A DNA stretch of 36,680 nucleotides from Clostridia bacterium (lineage in GTDB: Bacteria > Bacillota > Clostridia > Christensenellales > Aristaeellaceae), in the NCBI GenBank assembly GCA_017936765.1, contig JAGBEX010000042.1, positions 1 through 36,680 on the forward strand. Direction: 5' to 3'. Both the position numbers and the translations under genes were made by a program. Of the stretch, positions 1 through 6,443 are shown piece by piece (the first letter of the stretch is position 1; the number at the start of each line of letters is the position of its first letter). The notes beneath the pieces were generated by a model that saw only the letters and a program-made list of their open reading frames with translations, did not search any database and had not been told where the DNA came from.

Positions 1-230
1 AAATGTATGAAGAAAAGAGCGACAGTACATTAAAAAGACTGTTTACAAAGGATGGATTGTTAAAAGGATTTATCCTGATTGGCAAGACCGAACGTGCCGG
101 AATCTATACCTCTCTCATCCGTGAAAGGACGCCTCTCGACACGATTGACTTTGAAACAATGAAAAAAGTTGCAACTTCCGTTGCATTTTCTCCCGAGAAT
201 CGTAGAAAAAAGTTTGGAGGTGTGGTATAA
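1..230 (+). CDS. FAD/NAD(P)-dependent oxidoreductase, C-terminal fragment (5' end outside window)
   Basis: The frame is open from the left edge to a stop at 228-230, so only the last ~75 residues are seen. The segment GFILIGKTERAGIYTSLIRE followed by a PLDTIDFE stretch resembles the C-terminal dimerisation part of pyridine-nucleotide-disulfide oxidoreductases that accompany split glutamate-synthase genes in Clostridia. The GXGXG-domain gene starts 2 bp after its stop, so the two are surely co-transcribed. By inference it supplies electrons from NAD(P)H to the glutamate synthase core, whose other subunits would lie left of the window. No FAD- or NAD-binding motif is inside the window, so the family call rests on the C-terminus and the gene order. 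Confidence 0.7.
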   Translation, partial: MYEEKSDSTLKRLFTKDGLLKGFILIGKTERAGIYTSLIRERTPLDTIDFETMKKVATSVAFSPENRRKKFGGVV

Positions 231-232
231 AT

Positions 233-952
233 ATGTCGATCAATGCCAAAGAGCTTGATTACAGGGTCTTGAACGAGGCGCTGCGGAAAGCCGCCGGGGA
301 AGTGACCCTTGAGGATTGCTGCGGCCAGCGCTTCATCGCTGCCGGAATGACCAACAGGCACATCACTATCAGCGGCATCCCTGGCAATGCGCTGGGCGCT
401 TACCTCAATGGCGCCATGATTACCGTCAGGGGAAACGCGCAGGACGCAGTCGGCGATACGATGAACGAAGGGAAGATCGTTGTTCATGGCAATATCGGCG
501 ATGCTGCCGGTTACGCCATGCGCGGCGGAAAAATCCTTGTCAAAGGGAATGCCGGCTACCGAGCAGGAATCCATATGAAAGCTTACGAGGATAAGATCCC
601 CGTGATGGTGATCGGCGGAGGGGCAGGCAGCTTCCTGGGCGAATACCAGGCAGGCGGCGTCATCATCGTTCTTGGCCTTGAAGCTGGGAACGGGAAGATC
701 GTCGGATACTTCCCGTGCACGGGTATGCACGGCGGAAAGATGTTCCTGCGCTCTGACTGCAGGGACATCAGCTTTCCAAGTCAGGTGACGGCTCGCCCTG
801 CGGATGAAACGGACCTGGCAGAAATCAAGGCGGATATTGCCGAATTCTGTGAGACTTTCGGTTACGATGCAGGAGAGATCCTGTCCGCCGCCTTCACAGT
901 TGTGACGCCGGACAGCAAGAACCCATACAAGCAAATGTATGTAGCAAATTAA
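233..952 (+). CDS. GXGXG-domain protein, glutamate synthase alpha C-terminal domain (GltB3/MgsB-like)
   Basis: A 239-residue protein corresponding to the stand-alone C-terminal beta-helix domain of the large glutamate synthase subunit. Repeated glycine pairs such as GNALGAYLNGA, GNAQDAVGDTM, GNIGDAAGYAMRGG and GNAGYRAGIHM give the spaced G-x-x-x-G pattern of this right-handed helix. In archaeal and clostridial split enzymes the amidotransferase, the FMN/Fe-S domain and this domain are separate genes. Here it sits between the oxidoreductase tail and glutamine synthetase, with GGAGGT about 11 bp before the ATG. The role is structural, holding the other domains together. The same domain occurs in N-methylglutamate synthase and formylmethanofuran dehydrogenase; the neighbouring glutamine synthetase favours glutamate synthesis. 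Confidence 0.85.
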   Translation: MSINAKELDYRVLNEALRKAAGEVTLEDCCGQRFIAAGMTNRHITISGIPGNALGAYLNGAMITVRGNAQDAVGDTMNEGKIVVHGNIGDAAGYAMRGGKILVKGNAGYRAGIHMKAYEDKIPVMVIGGGAGSFLGEYQAGGVIIVLGLEAGNGKIVGYFPCTGMHGGKMFLRSDCRDISFPSQVTARPADETDLAEIKADIAEFCETFGYDAGEILSAAFTVVTPDSKNPYKQMYVAN

Positions 953-971
953 CGAAGAGAGGTACACCGCT

Positions 972-2183
972 ATGAAGTATTCAAAGGGAGAGGTCATGCA
1001 GTACGTACGGGAGGAAGACGTGAAGTTCATCCGTCTTGCTTTCTGCGATGTATTTGGCAGACAGAAAAACATTTCAATCATGCCGGAGGAGCTGCCTCGC
1101 GCCTTTGAATATGGTATTGCATTCGATGCATCCGCCATCGCAGGCTTTGGCGATGAAACAAAGTGCGATCTTCTTCTTCACCCGGATCCTGACACGCTGA
1201 TGATCCTTCCGTGGCGTCCTGAGCATGGAAAAGTCGTTCGGATGTTCACCAGCATATCCTATCCGGACGGTACACCCTTCGAATGCGATACCCGCAGTCT
1301 GCTCAAAAGGGCGGTGGAAGACGCGCGGAGGGCAGGATATACCTTTGCCTTCGGCGCAGAACAGGAATTCTATCTGTTTGAGCTTGATGAAAAGAACAAG
1401 CCGACAAAGATCCCCTACGATGAAGCAGGATATATGGATATTGCTCCTGAGGACAGGGGGGAGAATATCCGCCGTGAGATCTGTCTGACATTGGAACAGA
1501 TGGGCATCCGTCCTGAAAGCTCGCACCACGAAGAAGGTCCCGGCCAGAACGAAATTGACTTCCGTTATTCTGATCCGCTGACTGCGGCTGACAATACGAT
1601 GACCTTCCAGACCATCGTCAAAACGGTTGCGCGCCGCAATGGCGTACATGTGGATTTCGGCCCGAAGCCGCTTGAAGACAAACCCGGCAATGGCTTTCAT
1701 ATCAATATGTCCGTCAAGCCCTGTGATGATCCCGACAACCTTTACTATATGATTGCCGGTGTGCTCGACAAGGTTGTGGATATGACTGCGTTCCTCAATC
1801 CCACCGAAGCGTCCTATCAGCGCTTTGGCAACCATAAAGCTCCTGGTTATGTTTCATGGTCGAGTGAGAACCGCTCCCAGCTCGTGCGGATTCCTGCTGC
1901 CGTGGGCGAATACCGCCGTGCGGAGCTTCGCTCACCCGATCCGCTGGCCAATCCATATCTTGCCTTCGCGCTCATGATCTATGCAGCGCTGTCCGGCCTT
2001 GAAAGCAGGCAACCGATGCCGGAAGCCGCCAATATCAACCTGTATAAGGCGGATGCCCAAACCTTGTCCAGGTTCAGAAAACTGCCCGAGACGCTGAACG
2101 CTGCCTGCAGCATTGCAGCAGAAAGCGACTTCATCAAGGCGCATATTCCTGCTGCAATTCTGGACATCTACTGTCATCAATAA
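972..2183 (+). CDS. glnA: Glutamine synthetase, short type I-like
   Basis: A 403-residue member of the glutamine synthetase family (ATP-dependent amidation of glutamate), shorter than the usual ~440-470. Visible motifs in order are the N-terminal beta-grasp part (LAFCDVFGRQKN), GAEQEFYLFE with metal-binding glutamate, HHEEGPGQNEIDF, GNGFHINMS, WSSENRSQLVRIP and RSPDPLANPYLAFA. The flap segment is unusual: the common E-A-P motif reads H-K-A-P here, so the flap glutamate appears to be lysine, and the usual N-S-Y before it reads A-S-Y. It follows the GXGXG gene by 19 bp with GAGAGGT before the ATG. A glutamine synthetase or a gamma-glutamyl ligase acting on another amine are both possible; the position in a glutamate synthase operon favours the first. 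Confidence 0.88.
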   Translation: MKYSKGEVMQYVREEDVKFIRLAFCDVFGRQKNISIMPEELPRAFEYGIAFDASAIAGFGDETKCDLLLHPDPDTLMILPWRPEHGKVVRMFTSISYPDGTPFECDTRSLLKRAVEDARRAGYTFAFGAEQEFYLFELDEKNKPTKIPYDEAGYMDIAPEDRGENIRREICLTLEQMGIRPESSHHEEGPGQNEIDFRYSDPLTAADNTMTFQTIVKTVARRNGVHVDFGPKPLEDKPGNGFHINMSVKPCDDPDNLYYMIAGVLDKVVDMTAFLNPTEASYQRFGNHKAPGYVSWSSENRSQLVRIPAAVGEYRRAELRSPDPLANPYLAFALMIYAALSGLESRQPMPEAANINLYKADAQTLSRFRKLPETLNAACSIAAESDFIKAHIPAAILDIYCHQ

Positions 2184-2216
2184 AGCTGAATAAAAGCTTA
2201 GAAAGGAGGGAGCAGC

Positions 2217-2801
2217 ATGAGCCTGAAGGAACGGGTTTACAGCGTTCTGGTCATATCAGCGGCAGAAGGCTTCAATGATGCGCTCACCGCCCTGCTCCCT
2301 GAGGCAAGATACTCCCCTGTGCAATTCGCAACGAATGTCGGCGCTGCCAGGCGTGCCCTTGCCGAACGTGCTTTTGATATTGTTATCATCAACTCGCCTT
2401 TGCCCGATGAAACAGGCATGCGGTTCGCCATTGATGCCAGCAATTCAAAGGAAACGGTCGTGCTTCTGATGATCCGGGCAGAGCTTCAGGAAGAAGTATT
2501 CGACAGGGTTGCTGAGCATGGCGTATTTGTTCTTTCCAAGCCGACCGCAAAGCCCATCATCACAACTGCGCTCAGCTGGCTGTCAAGCGCCCGGGAAAGG
2601 CTCAGAAAAACCGAGAAGAAAACGCTCTCCATCGAGGAGAAAATGGAAGAAATTCGCATTGTAAACCGTGCGAAATGGCTGCTGATCAGCGAACTCAAAT
2701 TCGATGAGCCTGGGGCGCACCGCTACATTGAGAAGCAGGCAATGGATCGCTGTGTGTCCAGGAAAGTTATTGCGGAAGAGATCATTACGACGTACTCGTG
2801 A
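2217..2801 (+). CDS. ANTAR-domain response regulator with degenerate receiver
   Basis: A 194-residue protein with an N-terminal receiver-like fold (residues ~5-120) and a C-terminal ANTAR domain (~140-194: RIVNRAKWLLISELKF, then a basic helix ending VIAEEIITTYS). ANTAR proteins bind tandem hairpins in leader RNA and prevent termination. The usual phospho-acceptor aspartate after the third strand reads asparagine (IVIINSPLPDETG), so phosphorylation by a classical kinase is doubtful. It is the last gene of the nitrogen operon, with AAAGGAGGGA before the ATG. ANTAR regulators next to glutamine synthetase are common in Clostridia and are thought to respond to nitrogen or ligand state. No paired-hairpin target was found in this window; it is probably upstream of the operon outside it. 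Confidence 0.85.
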   Translation: MSLKERVYSVLVISAAEGFNDALTALLPEARYSPVQFATNVGAARRALAERAFDIVIINSPLPDETGMRFAIDASNSKETVVLLMIRAELQEEVFDRVAEHGVFVLSKPTAKPIITTALSWLSSARERLRKTEKKTLSIEEKMEEIRIVNRAKWLLISELKFDEPGAHRYIEKQAMDRCVSRKVIAEEIITTYS

Positions 2802-3049
2802 CCTGTCGATATTGGGCAAAGATGTTCTTGACACCTTTGGTGAGATTGTGGCACAGGCAAAAGCGGAGCTCATCAAGTTTGGCATGATCCGGAGAATTGG
2901 GATCTGAACAATCTGTGCCGAATTTGGACGCATCATGTATATGCCGGGGGAAAATAATGCACGAGATCGCTGTGAGTACAAAGGATTTATATCGTGGGAT
3001 GATGCAGCATAACAACCCACCTTACCTCTTACTTAATCAGTAGATAAAA

Positions 3050-3088
3050 AATACCGCTGGCACAATAAAACTTTGTGCTGGCGGTATT
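3050..3088 (+). terminator. Hairpin terminator of the nitrogen operon
   Basis: AATACCGCTGGCACAA pairs with TTGTGCTGGCGGTATT across a seven-base loop, with two non-matching positions in the stem. The T-tract after it is short (TTTCGTT), so termination may be partial. Confidence 0.65.
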
Positions 3089-3198
3089 TCGTTATAAATG
3101 TCTGAGTCTATCAACCATCCTTTGTGTTGCGATCAGTTGCCGGTAAGAAATGTGTAAACACCCTTGACAAAACAACGCGGAACACAGGATGGGTTTCG

Positions 3199-3253
3199 AA
3201 AGGGCCGAACGGCCCTTCGCGGGAGAGTCCAGAGAGGGCAGCGCCCTCTCTGG
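3199..3253. repeat. Double palindromic repeat element (copy 1)
   Basis: Two adjacent palindromes: AAGGGCCGAACGGCCCTT at 3200-3217 and CCAGAGAGGGC-AGC-GCCCTCTCTGG at 3229-3253, the second a perfect 11-bp stem with a 3-base loop that ends exactly one base before the metI stop codon. A diverged copy of the pair, in opposite orientation, is at 16805-16862. This looks like a dispersed REP-like element; it may also serve as the 3' end structure of the metQNI transcript. Confidence 0.7.
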
Positions 3254-3961
3254 TCAGTTACGCAGGCGCTTGTCGCACTTGATGGCGAGCTTGGTGCCGA
3301 CGGACTGGATGACCTGGACGATGATGACCAGGACGATGACGGAGGCATACAGGACGGCGTAGCGGTAGCGGTTATAGCCATAGGTGATGGCGATCATGCC
3401 CAGGCCGCCGCCGCCCACGGCACCGGACATGGCGGTATAGCCCATGATGGTGGTGATGGCCAGCGTAAAGTTGCTGATCAGGGAGGGAACGCTCTCGGGC
3501 AGCATCACCCGCAGCAGGATCTGCATGGGGGTGGCGCCCATGGACTGGGCGGTCTCGATGATATTGGGGTTCACCTCGCGCAGGCTGCCCTCCACCAGGC
3601 GCGCCACAAAGGGGAACGCCGCAATGGCCAGGGGAACAATGGAGGCCACCGTACCCACCGAGGTACCCACGATGGCGCGGGTCAGGGGGATCACCATGAC
3701 CATCAGGATGATGAAAGGAACAGAGCGCAGGAGGTTGATGATCACGTTGAGTACCTTCATCAGCAGGGGCGGCAGGGGGCGCACGCCCTTGGCATCGCCC
3801 GCCACCAGCAGCATACCCAGGGGCAGGCCGATGAGGATGGCGAAGAAGGTGGCCAGGATGGTGGCATAGAGGGTTTCCCAGGTGGCAAAGAGGAACTTGG
3901 TTTTAATGACCTCCAGCGCCTCTTCCAGCTTTTCAGGCGTAAATGCGTTGGCGAAATTCAT
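3254..3961 (-). CDS. metI: Methionine ABC transporter permease MetI
   Basis: A 235-residue integral membrane protein with about five hydrophobic helices, the usual size of MetI. It carries the cytoplasmic coupling motif (EAA loop) around IIETAQSMGATPMQILLRVM, which docks on the ATPase. It forms the channel of the D-methionine/L-methionine importer of the MetNIQ family. The ATG overlaps the metN stop in the sequence ATGA, so translation is coupled. It is the last gene of the metQ-metN-metI transcript, with a strong palindrome immediately after the stop. Confidence 0.95.
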   Translation of the reverse strand: MNFANAFTPEKLEEALEVIKTKFLFATWETLYATILATFFAILIGLPLGMLLVAGDAKGVRPLPPLLMKVLNVIINLLRSVPFIILMVMVIPLTRAIVGTSVGTVASIVPLAIAAFPFVARLVEGSLREVNPNIIETAQSMGATPMQILLRVMLPESVPSLISNFTLAITTIMGYTAMSGAVGGGGLGMIAITYGYNRYRYAVLYASVIVLVIIVQVIQSVGTKLAIKCDKRLRN

Positions 3962-4989
3962 GCCTCCACCCCCTTGTTCTCACCATAGTTCACTTCAACA
4001 GAAACAGTCACATCCGGCGTTTTGCGCAGGAAGTTCACGGCCTTGGCCAATTCGTCCGGGCCGCCGGGGATTTCCAGCAGGATGTAGCCATAGGCGCGCT
4101 CGCCCACCGAACGGGTGGAAGCACCCAGGATGCTGGCCGCCACGCCCACCTCCATGGCCATCTGGGCAATGAGGGGTGTTTTGGCTGCGGGGCCGCCATT
4201 GAAAATGATGCGCACACGCTGGCCATGCTCGTCGCTGATGGCCACGCTGTCCGCCATTTCCGGGTAGACCAGGTGGCGGGTGGCATCGGCCTTGGGATCG
4301 GCAAACACCTGGGCGACCTCGCCCTCCTCCACCACGGCGCCGTGCTCCAGAATGGCCACACGGTTGCAGATTTCCTGCACCACGCTCATCTGGTGGGTGA
4401 TCACGATCACCGTGATGCCCAGCTTTTTGTTGATGTCGCGGATCAGGTCAAGGATCTGGTGGGTGGTTTTGGGGTCAAGGGCGCTGGTGGCCTCGTCGCA
4501 GAGCAGCACCTGGGGATCGGTGGCCAGGGCGCGGGCGATGGCCACACGCTGCTGCTGACCGCCGGAAAGCTGGGCGGGATAGGCATTGGCCTTGTCCGGC
4601 AAGCCGACGATCTCCAGCAGCTCGCGGCCGCGCTTTTCTGCCTCCGCCTTCGGCACGCCGGAGAGGCGCAGCGGCAGGATCACGTTCTTCAGGCAGGTGC
4701 GCTGCATCAGCAGGTTAAAGCCCTGGAAGATCATCGTCACGCGGTGGCGGACTTCACGCAGCTCCTTCTTGTTCAGGCTGCCCAGGTCGCGGCCATCCAG
4801 CAGGATGTTGCCCTCGGTGGGGCGCTCCAGCATATTGATGCACCGCACCAGCGTGCTTTTGCCAGCGCCGCTCATGCCAATGATGCCGTAAATATCGCCA
4901 TTGTTGATGGTCAGGTTCACGTTTTTCAGCGCGTCCACCGGGCCATCGGAGGTGACGAAGCTCTTGGACAGGTTGCGAATCTCGATCAT
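3958..4989 (-). CDS. metN: Methionine ABC transporter ATP-binding protein MetN
   Basis: A 343-residue ATPase of the methionine importer, the standard MetN length. Walker A GMSGAGKST is near residue 39, the signature LSGGQQQRVAIARAL is near 140, Walker B is VLLCDEATSALD, and the switch histidine is in VIVITHQM. Residues ~270-343 form the C-terminal NIL domain, which in MetN binds methionine and inhibits transport when the cell is replete. The frame is open upstream to 5034, but the ATG at 4989 gives the expected N-terminus (MIEIRNLSKSF) and is preceded by GGAGGG at 7 bp. It lies 76 bp downstream of metQ and overlaps metI by 4 bp. Confidence 0.95.
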   Translation of the reverse strand: MIEIRNLSKSFVTSDGPVDALKNVNLTINNGDIYGIIGMSGAGKSTLVRCINMLERPTEGNILLDGRDLGSLNKKELREVRHRVTMIFQGFNLLMQRTCLKNVILPLRLSGVPKAEAEKRGRELLEIVGLPDKANAYPAQLSGGQQQRVAIARALATDPQVLLCDEATSALDPKTTHQILDLIRDINKKLGITVIVITHQMSVVQEICNRVAILEHGAVVEEGEVAQVFADPKADATRHLVYPEMADSVAISDEHGQRVRIIFNGGPAAKTPLIAQMAMEVGVAASILGASTRSVGERAYGYILLEIPGGPDELAKAVNFLRKTPDVTVSVEVNYGENKGVEA

Positions 4990-5065
4990 GGGGTGTCCCT
5001 CCGTAAAGGCAAAGGCACACCGGCCACCCCGCAAGGGACAGCCGGTGTGTCTGCATTAGCAAAGC

Positions 5066-5911
5066 TTACTTGATGGTCAGGGCAGTCAGGTCAGCCTGCT
5101 TGCCGCCGTACAGACCCATGGGTTCCACGTGGATGGGAGCAACCACCACGATGTTGGTGCCGTTCTCGGCGTTGAAGTTCTCCTGATAGGGAATGTGAGC
5201 GAAGTAATTGGCAAACACTTCGCCACTCTCCACCACCATGTTGGGCTGCACGTAATCGGAGAATTCCTTCACATCCAGCTTGATGTTCTTCTCAGCCAGG
5301 ATCTCAGCAGCCACCTCCAGGATCTGGGCATGGGGGGTGGGAGAAGCAGCCACGGAGATGGTCGTGCCGGCCAGAGCAGCATAGTCCACGGTGGGATCAA
5401 AGCCGTCGGTGGGCTCAGCCACAACGGACACGGCAGCACCCTTGTAAGTTTCGGTGATGTAGTCAGCCACCTTCTGGCTGTACAGGACAGCGGCCAGAGC
5501 CTTGGCTGCATCGGATTCCTCGTTGCCGGCCTTCACGCACAGCACGTTGGCATAGGGGGAATCAGCGCTTTCGATCAGCAGGGAATTCTCCACAGGATTC
5601 AGGCCGGCATCCAGGGCGAAGTTGTTGTTGATGATGGCATAGTCCACATCCAGCAGAACGTTGGCCACCATAGCAGCCTCGACCTCCTTGAAGTCGATGC
5701 CCACATAGTCCTCAGCCACGTCGTCCTTGGTGGCGGTCACGCCAGCTTCGGGATCCAGCTTGATGTAGCCATTGGCCTGCAGCAGCAGCAGGGCGCGGCC
5801 TTCGTTGGTGGGGTCGTTGGGAACAGCGATGGTGATCTTGTCAGCCAGGGCAACAGAGGCGCAGGACAGAACCAACAGGGCAGCCAGGACCAGAGACAGG
5901 AACTTTTTCAT
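5066..5911 (-). CDS. metQ: Methionine-binding protein MetQ (NlpA family)
   Basis: A 281-residue substrate-binding component of the methionine importer. The N-terminus MKKFLSLVLAALLVLSCASV is a signal peptide. VLSC can be read as a weak lipobox, which would anchor the protein to the membrane outer face; cleavage after ALA just downstream is the alternative. The mature part starts KITIAVPNDPTNEGRALLLL, typical of the NlpA family, and ends with a motif on methionine and glycine (HVEPMGLYGGK). The frame could begin at TTG 5917, but ATG 5911 has AAGGAG at 9 bp. It is the first structural gene behind the leader-peptide attenuator at 6057-6279. Confidence 0.93.
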   Translation of the reverse strand: MKKFLSLVLAALLVLSCASVALADKITIAVPNDPTNEGRALLLLQANGYIKLDPEAGVTATKDDVAEDYVGIDFKEVEAAMVANVLLDVDYAIINNNFALDAGLNPVENSLLIESADSPYANVLCVKAGNEESDAAKALAAVLYSQKVADYITETYKGAAVSVVAEPTDGFDPTVDYAALAGTTISVAASPTPHAQILEVAAEILAEKNIKLDVKEFSDYVQPNMVVESGEVFANYFAHIPYQENFNAENGTNIVVVAPIHVEPMGLYGGKQADLTALTIK

Positions 5912-5948
5912 GATCAATCTCTCCTTACATTGAATTCGTTACAGTTGT

Positions 5949-6003
5949 GCAGGCAAGGTGTATGTCACATTCGCCTGCTCTCCTGGTTGGACTGAACCAG
6001 GAG
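5949..6003 (-). other. Two stem-loops in the metQ 5' region
   Basis: On the minus strand a perfect 9-bp stem CTCCTGGTT/AACCAGGAG (5980-6003, 6-base loop) is followed by GCAGGC/GCCTGC (5949-5978), about 38 bases before the metQ start. They lie between the attenuator terminator and the metQ ribosome binding site and could influence translation or transcript stability. No known riboswitch consensus was recognised in them. Confidence 0.55.
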
Positions 6004-6021
6004 CTTTGCTGTAGCTTTCAT
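5965..6021 (-). CDS. Possible 18-residue second leader ORF
   Basis: ATG at 6021 is preceded by AAAGGAG at 10 bp, and the frame encodes MKATAKLLVQSNQESRRM before TGA at 5965. It starts downstream of the attenuator terminator and spans the 9-bp hairpin at 5980-6003, so translating it would open that hairpin. The good ribosome binding site is the only support for translation; it may be chance. Confidence 0.35.
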   Translation of the reverse strand: MKATAKLLVQSNQESRRM

Positions 6022-6056
6022 AGGGTACGATCTCCTTTCACCAGCGGTCGGAAGAT

Positions 6057-6093
6057 AAAAAAGAGGGAAGCCTCCGATGAAGCTCCCCTTCTC
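6057..6093 (-). terminator. Intrinsic terminator in the metQNI leader (attenuator)
   Basis: On the minus strand GAAGGGGAGCTTC pairs with GAGGCTTCCCTC across the loop ATCG, an 11-bp stem with two G-U pairs, followed by TCTTTTTT. It lies 35 bp after the stop of the methionine-rich leader ORF and 145 bp before metQ, with no other gene to terminate, as expected for an attenuator. The flanks CGGTCG-A-GAAG (6088-6098) and CTTCCGACCG (6045-6054) can pair around it and would compete with the base of the stem. Confidence 0.85.
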
Positions 6094-6128
6094 GACCGGA
6101 TGCGGCGCTTGTTCAGCGGATCATCCGT

Positions 6129-6218
6129 TTATCTGAAAGCCCATCGAAGATTGACACGCGAAGCCATGCACATGCTGCACATGCGCATCATCATGGACAT
6201 CGTGGCGGTGTTCTTCAT
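6129..6218 (-). CDS. Methionine-rich leader peptide of the metQNI operon
   Basis: A 29-residue ORF beginning MKNTATMSMMMRMCSMCM and ending RWAFR before TAA. Eight of 29 residues are methionine, seven of them between positions 7 and 18 apart from the initiator, with two cysteines in the same run. AAGGAG (6227-6232) is 8 bp before the ATG, and a strong promoter lies about 25-60 bp upstream. An intrinsic terminator follows 35 bp after the stop and methionine importer genes come next. This is the layout of ribosome-mediated attenuation: with scarce charged methionyl-tRNA the ribosome would stall on the Met run and let transcription enter metQNI. The mechanism is inferred; the ORF, its site and the terminator are visible. 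Confidence 0.82.
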   Translation of the reverse strand: MKNTATMSMMMRMCSMCMASRVNLRWAFR

Positions 6219-6249
6219 GGTGCTTTCTCCTTCCTCTGATGATGAAAGC

Positions 6250-6279
6250 ATGATACCACATCCGCTGCCCTACTGTCAA
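6250..6279 (-). promoter_or_regulatory. Promoter of the leader peptide-metQNI transcript
   Basis: On the minus strand a consensus -35 TTGACA (6274-6279) is followed after 18 bp by -10 TATCAT (6250-6255). Transcription would begin near 6243, giving a short 5' region before the leader ribosome binding site at 6227-6232. Confidence 0.8.
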
Positions 6280-6365
6280 CCGCTTTGCCTGTTTTCCGAT
6301 TGTTTTTCTGCCCATTTTGTAAATCGTCTGCCAAAACATAATTTTGTAAAATATCCGCAAAACCC

Positions 6366-6394
6366 TTGCAACATTTTCGCATCCCTACTATAAT
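6366..6394 (+). promoter_or_regulatory. Promoter of the L,D-transpeptidase gene
   Basis: TTGCAA (6366-6371), a 17-bp spacer and a perfect TATAAT (6389-6394). The start would be near 6401, about 43 bp before the ATG. It is divergent from the metQNI promoter. The same TTGCAA-17-TATAAT combination precedes the CE2 esterase gene at 31494. Confidence 0.8.
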
Positions 6395-6443
6395 AGAATG
6401 GAATAAATGTACAATGGCGGTTTTTCCCGCCGGGGTGATGATG

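Larger units (their letters stand above)
2802..3253. other. Gene-free stretch after the nitrogen operon; possible remnant
   Basis: No convincing gene is seen. The frame 2786-2907 could encode a protein-like stretch (LGKDVLDTFGEIVAQAKAEL) without a ribosome binding site or recognisable family, followed by a further open stretch at 2935-3012; both may be remnants of a lost gene. A terminator hairpin lies at 3050-3088 and two GC-rich palindromes at 3199-3253. The base composition changes from mixed to strongly GC-rich across this stretch. Confidence 0.5.

Noticed and set aside
2704..2907. A 67-codon plus-strand ORF overlapping the ANTAR gene end
   Set aside because: It starts inside the ANTAR gene in another frame without a ribosome binding site; only its last part looks protein-like, and no family was recognised.
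5912..6260. SAM riboswitch (S-box) or methionine T-box before metQNI
   Set aside because: The conserved S-box core and the T-box UGGNACCGCG-type sequence were looked for on the minus strand and not found; a coding leader with a clear ribosome binding site explains the layout better.
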